Below the pieces are notes generated by a model. It ran no database searches and had not been told where the DNA came from. It worked only from the letters and a program-made list of their open reading frames with translations. This document shows positions 34,891 through 42,429 of a stretch of 55,277 nucleotides of DNA, piece after piece. Location: NCBI GenBank assembly GCA_052315415.1, contig JBLSDH010000011.1, positions 1 through 55,277 of the forward strand, written 5' to 3'. This DNA is from Cuniculiplasma sp052315415 (GTDB taxonomy: Archaea; Thermoplasmatota; Thermoplasmata; Thermoplasmatales; Thermoplasmataceae). Numbering within the stretch: position 1 is the stretch's first letter; each line of letters opens with the position of its first letter. A program made the position numbers and the translations under genes.

Positions 34891-36210
34891 TTATATCACC
34901 ATTATTATATATATAATACCAATCAAAAGTGATATGGAGGCCGATATTACACCTATGATGCCCATATTTACGTTTTCAGAAATTTTTGCATCTTTTTGCT
35001 CAAAAACCATCCCAGAGACCTTCCTGTTTACTGAAATGAAACTCAATGCAAGCAGGAGACCTACAATTGCCAATTGAACATACATTTTAAGGAAATTAAG
35101 CTGAGACATTATGAGAATTTCACCAACAAATATACCAAATGGTGGAGAGCCAGTAACCGCAAATGAAGACATAATAAGAGCTATTGATGTAATTGGCATC
35201 TTTCTGTATAACCCCCCTATCTCATCCATTTTCTTGGTTCCGTATGATCTCATTATGCTTCCTGAGGAAAAGAAAGCGCCAGATTTTCCGAAGCTGTGTG
35301 CCAGAATAAGAACAAAGGCACCAATGATACCATAACCACCAATTGAAATACCAAGTAGGGCAAGGGACATGTTCTCCATGGTTGAATAGGCAAACATTCT
35401 CTTGTAATATATCTGTGAACCGAGAAAGATTGTTGCTGCTGCAAGTGAAATGATGGCAACTGTTGAATAAAGTTCCACCAGAGGATGTATTTCATAGAAC
35501 CTGTAAAGGACATAGAGAGCCACAGGTAAAAGAACTCCAGAAAACATTGCACTGACTGGTGAGGGAGCTTCACTGTGTGCATCAGGAAGCCATGTGTGAA
35601 CTGGAAATACTCCAACTTTCGTCCCGAATCCAAGCAGAGCAATCCCAATTGCAACTATTACTATGGGACTGGAGGAGCCTCTTGAAATATCCTGAGTGAT
35701 TATGAGGGAATTCATAGAATAATTTATTAAAATGACTGAAAAAAAGGCAAAGGTAACTCCTGCAGATACAATAATTATGTATCTCCATGTAGCCTCAATT
35801 GAATTTTCTGACTTTTCCTGCATAATTAGTAGTGCAGATGTTACTGTTGTGGCCTCAATTCCCACCCATTCAAGTCCATAGTTGTTGATTTCCAGGGAAA
35901 AAATCATGGCTGAAACAAAAAATCCCATGAGTGTATAGAAGATAGTAGTATCCTGATTATCTTTCATATAATAAAAGGAATAAAGAAGTGAGAGAACATA
36001 GATGGAATTCACCATGAAAAGGAAAATTATGGTTGTATGATCAATGAAAAATAAATTCTTATATGGAAGATTCAGGAAAATTAGAAATGTGATAAAAATG
36101 TTAAGGATACCGGCAATTAAAGAGTGCTCTTTTATTTTCCACCTGTATGAAATAACGGAGGTAGCAGGAAGCAATATCAAAAAATATGGAAGAATATATG
36201 AGTAGTTCAT
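34891..36210 (-). CDS. Ehr complex antiporter-like subunit (HyfF/NuoM-like)
   Basis: 439 residues, about 12-14 helices. The proton-antiporter core motif is G-T-K198-V-G-V-F-P-V-H-T-W-L-P-D-A-H-S-E-A-P-S-P (to 218), as in HyfF/HycC, and L-E-W-V-G-I-E119 carries the helix-5 glutamate. L-L-P after the motif resembles HyfF more than NuoM. Second membrane pump subunit of the complex. The start overlaps the upstream gene by 4 bp, and the large-subunit gene follows without a gap. Confidence 0.85.
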   Translation of the reverse strand: MNYSYILPYFLILLPATSVISYRWKIKEHSLIAGILNIFITFLIFLNLPYKNLFFIDHTTIIFLFMVNSIYVLSLLYSFYYMKDNQDTTIFYTLMGFFVSAMIFSLEINNYGLEWVGIEATTVTSALLIMQEKSENSIEATWRYIIIVSAGVTFAFFSVILINYSMNSLIITQDISRGSSSPIVIVAIGIALLGFGTKVGVFPVHTWLPDAHSEAPSPVSAMFSGVLLPVALYVLYRFYEIHPLVELYSTVAIISLAAATIFLGSQIYYKRMFAYSTMENMSLALLGISIGGYGIIGAFVLILAHSFGKSGAFFSSGSIMRSYGTKKMDEIGGLYRKMPITSIALIMSSFAVTGSPPFGIFVGEILIMSQLNFLKMYVQLAIVGLLLALSFISVNRKVSGMVFEQKDAKISENVNMGIIGVISASISLLIGIIYIIMVI

Positions 36211-36854
36211 CCTATTAACTCCTCCACCTTTTCGTGTTTGAATTTTTCCTTAACAACCACTGACGATATTATAACAAGAACGATGATGTCAAGAAATACA
36301 CTCAGCTCAATCACTAGGGGTACGGAGAAAAGGAATATACCGAAAAGAACAAGGGAGTTTTCCTCCTCTATATACCCTATTATTTGTGTGTATGTAACAT
36401 TCCTTGAGATTATTAGAAACAGACCCTGGAAAAAAAGGAGAAAAGGAAAAATCAAAATGTATACTGGACCCACGTTGATATTCTGAATTTTTATACTGTC
36501 AAAAACAACAAAGAATACAATTAAAGATGAAAAAGTTATGAATATTAAATCTACCAGGAACAGATATGAGAGGTTAACATTTTCTTCATAGATATATTTT
36601 GTATTTTTGGGTATTTTGCTGACAAGTATTTCTGAAATAAGAACCCCCCTTAAAAGTATGATGAGAATGCCAAGTATGAGAAAATCTGGGTTTGAGAATA
36701 CATATGACAGAATTATTGAAATTATACCTATAATTATTGATTGTATTGTCTGTCCCCTTATCATTGGTATTATGAATTCCTGTCCCTGAATATAAAAGGC
36801 ACTAACTGCCACTGCACTGCTCAGAAGGAATATTACATTTTCAAAACTATTCAT
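36207..36854 (-). CDS. Ehr complex membrane subunit (HyfE-like)
   Basis: 215 residues, almost all hydrophobic, with six or so membrane helices. Position in the operon (between the NuoH-like and NuoM-like genes), size and helix pattern match HyfE of hydrogenase-4, which replaces NuoJ/NuoK in these complexes. G-V-L-I-S-E-I-L-V-S-K has the Glu expected in the second half. Sequence alone is poorly conserved, so the name depends on context. It overlaps both neighbours by 4 bp. Confidence 0.68.
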   Translation of the reverse strand: MNSFENVIFLLSSAVAVSAFYIQGQEFIIPMIRGQTIQSIIIGIISIILSYVFSNPDFLILGILIILLRGVLISEILVSKIPKNTKYIYEENVNLSYLFLVDLIFITFSSLIVFFVVFDSIKIQNINVGPVYILIFPFLLFFQGLFLIISRNVTYTQIIGYIEEENSLVLFGIFLFSVPLVIELSVFLDIIVLVIISSVVVKEKFKHEKVEELIG

Positions 36855-37795
36855 TTAATAACCTCCGCAAATATAAGGAAAAGAAGTGAAAATGTGAATG
36901 CTGTTGCAAGAAAATCCACTATTCTGAAAAGCCTTAACTTTGCAAAAGCAGTTTCTATAATTGCGATTATTATTACAAGTATTACAAATTTTATAAAAAT
37001 TATTGCAGGATCAATCAGAATAAATGGAAAATTGTAAAAATTGAAATAAGGGAAGAGAAAAACATTGATGAGAACTGCCCCAAGAAGATATGCCTTGATT
37101 GATGATGACCATTTGTTTATGGCAAGAAGCTTCCCACTGTATTCATAATTTATTCCTGAATCTATCATTCCAAGCTCCATGGTTCCCTCTGACTCCACTG
37201 GGATCTTTCCTGTTTCATATATGTATAACATGAAAAAAGCAACCAGAGAAAATATGTGGGTTAAATTAAGGTAGGACTGTGGTGAATTAAATAGGATATT
37301 ATTCTCAACATAAGGATTGTTTGTACCTGAAAGAAGGGATACGGAAAAAAATACAGTTATGAGCGTTGCTTCAGAGAGGAATCCAAATGAAGATATCCTT
37401 GCAACACTCATTGCAGAATAGTTATTTTTAGAGTCCATGGCACCAATTGCCTTTATAAAACCTGCCAGTGTAAAGAGAATCGCTCCTCCGAGAAAATCTG
37501 CTGAAGCCGTGAAATAAATTGGAACAGGAATCACCACAGGTATTATGAGTGAAATAAGAAGATAGACTGCAAAGGCCATATATGGAGAATAGAGAAATAT
37601 TATTGAAGAGTTATCTGGAATAAGCGTCTCCTTTCTGAAAAGTTTGATTATATCGTAATAGGGCTGAAATATAGGTGGACCTTTCCTGAATTCTAATTTA
37701 CCCTTAATATTGTTTAACAACCCTGTGAAAAGCGGGGATAACAAAATTACAAATATGAATTGCTCGAGAGTCTCCACGATCTTTGAATACCACAT
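36851..37795 (-). CDS. Ehr complex membrane anchor (HyfC/NuoH-like)
   Basis: 314 residues, about eight helices. F-R-K-G-P-P-I-F-Q-P-Y-Y-D (36-48) followed by I-I-K-L-F-R-K-E is the HycD/HyfC/NuoH signature. Y-S-A-M-S-V-A-R-I-S-S-F-G replaces the NuoH G-x-x-R-E-x-A segment, and E-T-G-K-I-P-V-E-S-E-G-T-M-E-L-G matches the acidic loop that in complex I shapes the quinone and proton path. It links the soluble redox arm to the antiporter subunits. It is the first gene of the operon; the promoter lies in the 170-base divergent region to the MFS gene. Confidence 0.85.
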   Translation of the reverse strand: MWYSKIVETLEQFIFVILLSPLFTGLLNNIKGKLEFRKGPPIFQPYYDIIKLFRKETLIPDNSSIIFLYSPYMAFAVYLLISLIIPVVIPVPIYFTASADFLGGAILFTLAGFIKAIGAMDSKNNYSAMSVARISSFGFLSEATLITVFFSVSLLSGTNNPYVENNILFNSPQSYLNLTHIFSLVAFFMLYIYETGKIPVESEGTMELGMIDSGINYEYSGKLLAINKWSSSIKAYLLGAVLINVFLFPYFNFYNFPFILIDPAIIFIKFVILVIIIAIIETAFAKLRLFRIVDFLATAFTFSLLFLIFAEVIK

Positions 37796-37814
37796 ATCAG
37801 CACCCTATGAAACA

Positions 37815-37854
37815 GACGTCATCATCCTTTCGGCAATTATCGTGGAGACGTCAT
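37815..37854. promoter_or_regulatory. Two GACGTCAT boxes upstream of the Ehr operon
   Basis: GACGTCAT at 37815-37822 and again at 37847-37854, 32 bases apart (about three helical turns). Each contains the palindrome GACGTC, rare in such A/T-rich DNA. They lie 20-60 bases before the first start codon of the operon and downstream of a TATA-like block at about 37881-37890 (minus strand). Cooperative binding of a repressor is a reasonable guess; no regulator is identified. Confidence 0.4.
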
Positions 37855-37968
37855 TCCACAAGGGGCAGATTGAAATTCGGTATTTAATTTTATCTGGAAC
37901 CAAATGTTTAAAGAAATCTCTACCATATTAGAATTATCCTTTTTATAATACATTATGATATTCGTACC

Positions 37969-39168
37969 TTGAATTCCAGAAAATCCCTAAGTGCAGGGGT
38001 TGCTTTTCAAACTCTTGCAATCATAACATTTGGAAATTTCATAGAGAGTTCATACTCCCCTTTATCCAGGGATATAAAGGTTCATTTTCTCATAAATTCA
38101 ACACTCCTTGGTCTTCTTACAAGCTCCATTTTTCTTGGGCTTTCAATAATGTCAATCTTTGTGAGCTATTTTGTTGACAATCTAGGAGGATACAGAGCAT
38201 CAGTGATAGCATTTGCCCTCATGCTTACTGGTTCAGCAATAGCCTTTTTCTCATATGTATACTCAACATTTGTTATTGGTTACTTTGTTATAGGATTGGG
38301 TTATGGCATCATCACCCCCGCCACAAATAAGATTGTAATGGATACATATTTTCCAAACCACACAAATCCAATGGGTCTAAAGCAATCTGGTGTTCCTGTG
38401 GGAGCGGCGATGGGAGCAATTGCAATACCTGTGGTAGCTTCAAAAATTGGTTTTTCCTACCCTTTCATATTTTTCATTGCAGTTTCAATAATATTTATGT
38501 TAATAATACCAAAAAACAGGGAAAATCCAATAAGGGAAAAATTCGAATTTAAAAAATATTTCAGAAATATATTTGAAACTTTTAAAAACAGAAATTTTCT
38601 GGTATTTTCTGTTCTAAGTCTTTTTATGTCATGGTGCCAGCAATCAATCCTGACCTACAATATTCTCTATGCTGTAAGCAGGGGTTTCAGCCAGTTGGAT
38701 GCAGAGATCATGTTAAGTTTCATTTTCATTGGTTCCTTTGTGGGAAGAATAACATGGTCCTGGATTTCAATAAGGTTTTTCAGAAATAAAATAAATGCCA
38801 TGTCCGCTGTTATCTTCTTTTCCTCAATTTCACTTTACTTATATTTTCTTGTTCCATATAACTTCTATCTTTTCACCTTTATATCATTTTTATTGGGAAT
38901 GAATGGTATTGGATGGAATGGAATTTTTGTTTCTGTTGTTTCTGAAATGGCACCAAAAAAGAAGATTGGTATGTACTCTGGTCTTAGCTTAATGATAATT
39001 TCATCAGGAACCATAATTGGAACACCCATCTCTGGATATATCGAGACAGAGACTCTAAATTATGGATATATTTGGATTACAATAGGCACTGTTGTACTTA
39101 TTATTTCTTTAATAATGTTTATTTTATCTAAATATGAAAAACTTAAACTAAAAGTGTCTTTAAATTGA
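37969..39168 (+). CDS. Major facilitator superfamily transporter
   Basis: 399 residues, 12 membrane segments. The start is TTG at 37969; the ATG 14 bases upstream runs into a stop and the next in-frame Met lies deep in helix 2, so TTG is the only start giving a full first helix. M-D-T-Y-F-P-N-H-T-N-P-M-G-L-K-Q-S-G-V-P resembles the helix-4/5 motif of the cyanate/nitrate-type and related MFS carriers. The substrate is not readable. It is transcribed divergently from the Ehr operon across 170 bases; dtdA follows 44 bases after its stop. Confidence 0.78.
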   Translation: MNSRKSLSAGVAFQTLAIITFGNFIESSYSPLSRDIKVHFLINSTLLGLLTSSIFLGLSIMSIFVSYFVDNLGGYRASVIAFALMLTGSAIAFFSYVYSTFVIGYFVIGLGYGIITPATNKIVMDTYFPNHTNPMGLKQSGVPVGAAMGAIAIPVVASKIGFSYPFIFFIAVSIIFMLIIPKNRENPIREKFEFKKYFRNIFETFKNRNFLVFSVLSLFMSWCQQSILTYNILYAVSRGFSQLDAEIMLSFIFIGSFVGRITWSWISIRFFRNKINAMSAVIFFSSISLYLYFLVPYNFYLFTFISFLLGMNGIGWNGIFVSVVSEMAPKKKIGMYSGLSLMIISSGTIIGTPISGYIETETLNYGYIWITIGTVVLIISLIMFILSKYEKLKLKVSLN

Positions 39169-39212
39169 ATTTAGGGTAAAAAATAAGAAATATGGAATTA
39201 TGAAGAATTGAG

Positions 39213-39968
39213 ATGGAAAAAATTTTATTCATAGGATCGAAAAATGATGAGGCAAGCTTTACCTTATTCAATTATTTCAAAAATAACAGAAATGAGAATT
39301 TTGAATTCTTTGAAATGGATCAAAGACCCATATTCTTTGATTTCCCTGAGAAAAAGATTGACAGAAAATTTGATAATATTGTGTTATTAAGCAGGCATTC
39401 ATCAGAGGCTAAGATAAATTCAATAACTGTTCATCCTGTGGGGAATTTTTCTGCTGCAGATCTTGGGGGAGTGCCTGGAGAACTTGCGCCCTCAAATCCT
39501 TCTCTTCAAACCTCAGTTTTGAGAAATATAATAAATAATTATAAGGGAAACAGATATGAAATAACATTTGAAGCCACACACCATGGACCAAGAAGCCATG
39601 TGCCATTGGTATTTGCAGAAATTGGAACTGGACCAGAAAACTGGAATGACCCTGAAGCTCTTGAAGCCCTCCTAAGTGGCTTCAAAAACACTATAAAGAA
39701 AAATACGGAAAATTTTATAGGTGCAGGAGGTGGTCATTATGCAACAAAATTTACTAAATATATTATGGAAAATGAGAATGCTTCAATTGGACATATTATT
39801 TCAAAATTCAGGTTGCAGGAAATATCTCACGATAAAATAATTCAGGCATTTAACAAGACAGAAAAATGCAAAGGCATATTAGTGGATAAAAAAGGAACAA
39901 ATTCAGAGGGTTTTAAAAAGATAGCACTTGCGGCAGATATTGTTGGAACAGAAGTCATAAAAATATAA
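39213..39968 (+). CDS. dtdA: Archaeal D-aminoacyl-tRNA deacylase
   Basis: 251 residues. V-H-P-V-G-N-F-S-A-A-D-L-G-G (74-87), E-L-A-P-S-N-P, I-T-F-E-A-T-H-H-G-P-R-S-H-V-P (119-133), F-A-E-I-G-T-G and G-A-G-G-G-H-Y-A-T-K-F-T are the defining motifs of the archaeal/plant DTD2 (GEK1) family. It hydrolyses D-amino acids from mischarged tRNA and, as shown for the family, clears aldehyde-modified aminoacyl-tRNA; zinc is likely bound by the histidines. Cytosolic. It has the only clear known link to D-amino acids here and lies about 480 bases upstream of the PLP/DUF1611/PP-loop operon. Confidence 0.92.
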   Translation: MEKILFIGSKNDEASFTLFNYFKNNRNENFEFFEMDQRPIFFDFPEKKIDRKFDNIVLLSRHSSEAKINSITVHPVGNFSAADLGGVPGELAPSNPSLQTSVLRNIINNYKGNRYEITFEATHHGPRSHVPLVFAEIGTGPENWNDPEALEALLSGFKNTIKKNTENFIGAGGGHYATKFTKYIMENENASIGHIISKFRLQEISHDKIIQAFNKTEKCKGILVDKKGTNSEGFKKIALAADIVGTEVIKI

Positions 39969-40447
39969 AAATATCATTGTTCAACATAATATATTAAGAA
40001 AAAATAATATTATAAAAAATCATAAATTGATTCTAAAGAATCAACAAAATTAAGGAAAAAATGACAACACTTAATTCCTCTATATGATAAAAGTATTAAA
40101 TTATATATCTAAATAAATGATAATTAATATATAAAAAGTATTTATTTTAAAAAGTTCTTTTTTTCCCTTATTGTGTGTATTTTTCAATTTTTTATCTTTC
40201 AATTTAAGTGTTTACCAAAAAATCTTTTGTTTTACAATATTTGTAAATGTTTTCACCTGATTTTATTTATGAAAATTTTACATATATTATTTATTATAAA
40301 TTATTTTTAATTTTAGATTTTAAAATTTTATAAACTATTGAAAACACATAGTCCCTAATTTTTATTTTTTCTTTTAAATTTTAATTAAAACTTATATACT
40401 GTTTGATCATATCTCATCTAAGCTTTAACGCTTGGTGAAAATAAGAG
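39969..40447. other. Very A/T-rich spacer before the PLP-enzyme operon
   Basis: 480 bases with no reading frame of note. It has a perfect 7-bp hairpin (TTGATTC-TAAA-GAATCAA at 40027-40044) 60 bases after dtdA, without a T-run. The rest is long A and T runs. The end holds a short stem AAGC-TTTAAC-GCTT (about 40420-40433) and GGTGA about 10 bases before the ATG at 40448. No origin-type repeats were seen. Confidence 0.5.
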
Positions 40448-41401
40448 ATGGAATTGACTTTGGAAGAGGAAAAACCTCCTGGAGCTACGCCCTTTTTTAG
40501 AGCTCTCAACGTGGAAAAGTCACTGAAGCTGAGAAATGTTTTTTTTAAATTTGAGGGTGCTAACGTTACAGGAACACAAAAGGATAGGATTGCGGAACTG
40601 CATGTTAAACGTGCAATAGAACAGGGTTATGATACGATTTCGGTAGCCACATGCGGAAATTATGGTGCATCAATATCATATTATGCATCACTTTATGGCA
40701 TAAAGGCTATTGTTGCAATACCATCATTCTATTCCAATGAAAGATCACTGGAAATAATGGGAAACGGGGCCGATGTGATCATAAAACCAATGAAATATGA
40801 AGACCTTGTTGAATACGTAAGGGATCTGAGCAAAGATAACGGTTGGTACGACAGTTCTCCTGGTTCAGAAAACTCTTACATAGATTTTATGGGTTATGAA
40901 AATATAGCCTATGAAATTGTGGACGAACTCAACAGGTCACCAAACTATGTAGCAGTTCCTGTTGGAAATGGAACCACACTTGCAGGTATATTCAATGGTT
41001 TCAAAAAACTATACAGAACAGGTAAAATAAAGGCACTTCCAAAGATGATTGGCTCCACAACCTCTCTGGGAAACGCCATTCTTTATTCGTGGAAACATGG
41101 GTACAAAAGGATACAGGACCTGGAGCCGTCAAGAATAGTTGAAACCACAACAAATGAGCCTCTTGTTGCCTTTAGATCCCTTGATGGTCAGAGAGCCCTC
41201 AATGCAATATACGAATCCAGGGGGGCAGTTATTGGCATCAAAGACATGCAGATGATAAAATTTGCAAGATTGATAGAAAGCAGAGAGGGTATAAAACCGC
41301 TCCCCGCTTCAGCATCTGCACTTGCTGCCATACATAAGATTGGATTCAGAAAGCCTTCGAACTCAGACTCAGTTGTAGTACTTACAGGTAGATCAAAATG
41401 A
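40448..41401 (+). CDS. PLP-dependent enzyme, threonine synthase/cysteine synthase-like (fold type II)
   Basis: 317 residues. K45 in N-V-T-G-T-Q-K-D-R-I corresponds to the PLP lysine of N-x-T-G-S-x-K-D-R in threonine synthase-like enzymes. A-T-C-G-N-Y-G-A-S-I-S (63-73) is the substrate loop (S-S-G-N-T-G-A-S in relatives) with Cys in place of Ser, and V-P-V-G-N-G-T-T-L-A-G (171-181) holds the PLP phosphate. The protein is shorter than true threonine synthase (350-500). It could be a dehydratase, racemase or beta-replacing synthase. It is the first gene of a trio with 4-bp and 17-bp overlaps. A GGTGA ribosome site precedes the ATG. Confidence 0.8.
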   Translation: MELTLEEEKPPGATPFFRALNVEKSLKLRNVFFKFEGANVTGTQKDRIAELHVKRAIEQGYDTISVATCGNYGASISYYASLYGIKAIVAIPSFYSNERSLEIMGNGADVIIKPMKYEDLVEYVRDLSKDNGWYDSSPGSENSYIDFMGYENIAYEIVDELNRSPNYVAVPVGNGTTLAGIFNGFKKLYRTGKIKALPKMIGSTTSLGNAILYSWKHGYKRIQDLEPSRIVETTTNEPLVAFRSLDGQRALNAIYESRGAVIGIKDMQMIKFARLIESREGIKPLPASASALAAIHKIGFRKPSNSDSVVVLTGRSK

Positions 41402-42429
41402 GCAACGCAGTAATTCTTGCAGAGGGTGTCCTTGGAAACACATATGGAAAGACTGCAAACGGTCTGTGCAGATACTCAAACAGATATGTGATCAAATGTG
41501 TCATTGACAGTACAAAAAAGGGACAGAAAATAGAAAGCATAATCAAGAAGGCAAAACCTGAAATTAAAATAATTTCAACTGTGGATGAGGCCATTAAAAC
41601 AGGAGTGGATACATTAATAGTTGGAGTTGCTACAGACGGCGGTATTCTCCCTGAAAAATACAGGATCTACATTTCTGAAGCAATTGAAAAAGGAATAAAT
41701 ATTGTGAGCGGGTTGCATGAATTTCTTTCAGATGATGGAGAATTCTCTTCACTTGCCAGAGAACATAATGTGAAAATAATAGACGTTAGAAAGATGTTCA
41801 TGATGAGAAGGGATTTCTTCACCGGTGAAATATTCAATGTTAAATCTAAAAAGATCGCAGTTCTAGGAACAGATTCAGCAATAGGAAAAAGAACAACCGC
41901 AGTTTATCTTAATAATCAGATGATTTCAAGGGGTAGAAAATCCCTGATGATAGGAACTGGCCAGACAGCTTGGATGCAGGGTTTTGAACACACTGTTGTG
42001 ATTGATGCAATGATAAACGATTTTATTGCAGGTGGAATTGAGAAGACAATTGTTGATGCTTATAAGAGTGAAAAGCCTGAATTTATGTTCCTTGAAGGTC
42101 AGGGTTCTGTACTGCATCCTGCATATCCTGGAAGCTTTGAAATAATTGCTGCCGGAAAACCGGATGCAATAATAATACAGCACGCCCCAAAAAGAAAATA
42201 TTTTGATGGTTTTGAACCAATCGAAATTCCACCACTTGAAAAATATATAAGAATACTTGAGATGCTTTCTGACAGAAAGGTCATTGGCATATCAATCAAT
42301 CAGGAAAATATGACAGAGGAGGAAGTGGAAGAGGCTATGGAAAAAATCGAAAGAGATACTGGAATACCTGCATTCAACCCTCTTGGTGATCTTGGAAGAA
42401 TGGGGGATATAATTGAATCAGTACAATGA
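41398..42429 (+). CDS. DUF1611-family protein with P-loop-like C-terminal domain
   Basis: 343 residues in two domains. The N-terminal Rossmann-type domain (1-145) has V-I-L-A-E-G-V-L-G-N-T-Y-G-K-T-A and G-V-A-T-D-G-G-I-L-P, and the C-terminal domain starts with I-A-V-L-G-T-D-S-A-I-G-K-R-T-T (153-167), a nucleotide-binding loop, then G-T-G-Q-T-A-W-M-Q-G and L-E-G-Q-G-S-V-L-H-P, all typical of DUF1611. A bacterial relative, DgcN, N-acetylates D-glutamate; most members are uncharacterised. It overlaps the PLP-enzyme gene by ATGA and the next gene by 17 bases. Substrate is unknown. Confidence 0.78.
   Translation: MSNAVILAEGVLGNTYGKTANGLCRYSNRYVIKCVIDSTKKGQKIESIIKKAKPEIKIISTVDEAIKTGVDTLIVGVATDGGILPEKYRIYISEAIEKGINIVSGLHEFLSDDGEFSSLAREHNVKIIDVRKMFMMRRDFFTGEIFNVKSKKIAVLGTDSAIGKRTTAVYLNNQMISRGRKSLMIGTGQTAWMQGFEHTVVIDAMINDFIAGGIEKTIVDAYKSEKPEFMFLEGQGSVLHPAYPGSFEIIAAGKPDAIIIQHAPKRKYFDGFEPIEIPPLEKYIRILEMLSDRKVIGISINQENMTEEEVEEAMEKIERDTGIPAFNPLGDLGRMGDIIESVQ

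Noticed and set aside
37710..37931. A 73-codon + strand frame across the divergent Ehr/MFS promoter region
   Set aside because: Its first third lies opposite the HyfC-like gene and the rest covers the promoter; residue pattern is not protein-like and there is no ribosome-binding site.
40027..40044. 7-bp hairpin after dtdA as an intrinsic terminator
   Set aside because: No T-run follows the stem; in A/T-rich DNA such a stem can arise by chance, so it is mentioned only in the spacer entry.
39969..40447. Very A/T-rich 480-base stretch as a possible replication origin
   Set aside because: No ORB or mini-ORB-like repeats, no dyads with G-strings, and the orc1/cdc6 gene is 7 kb away.
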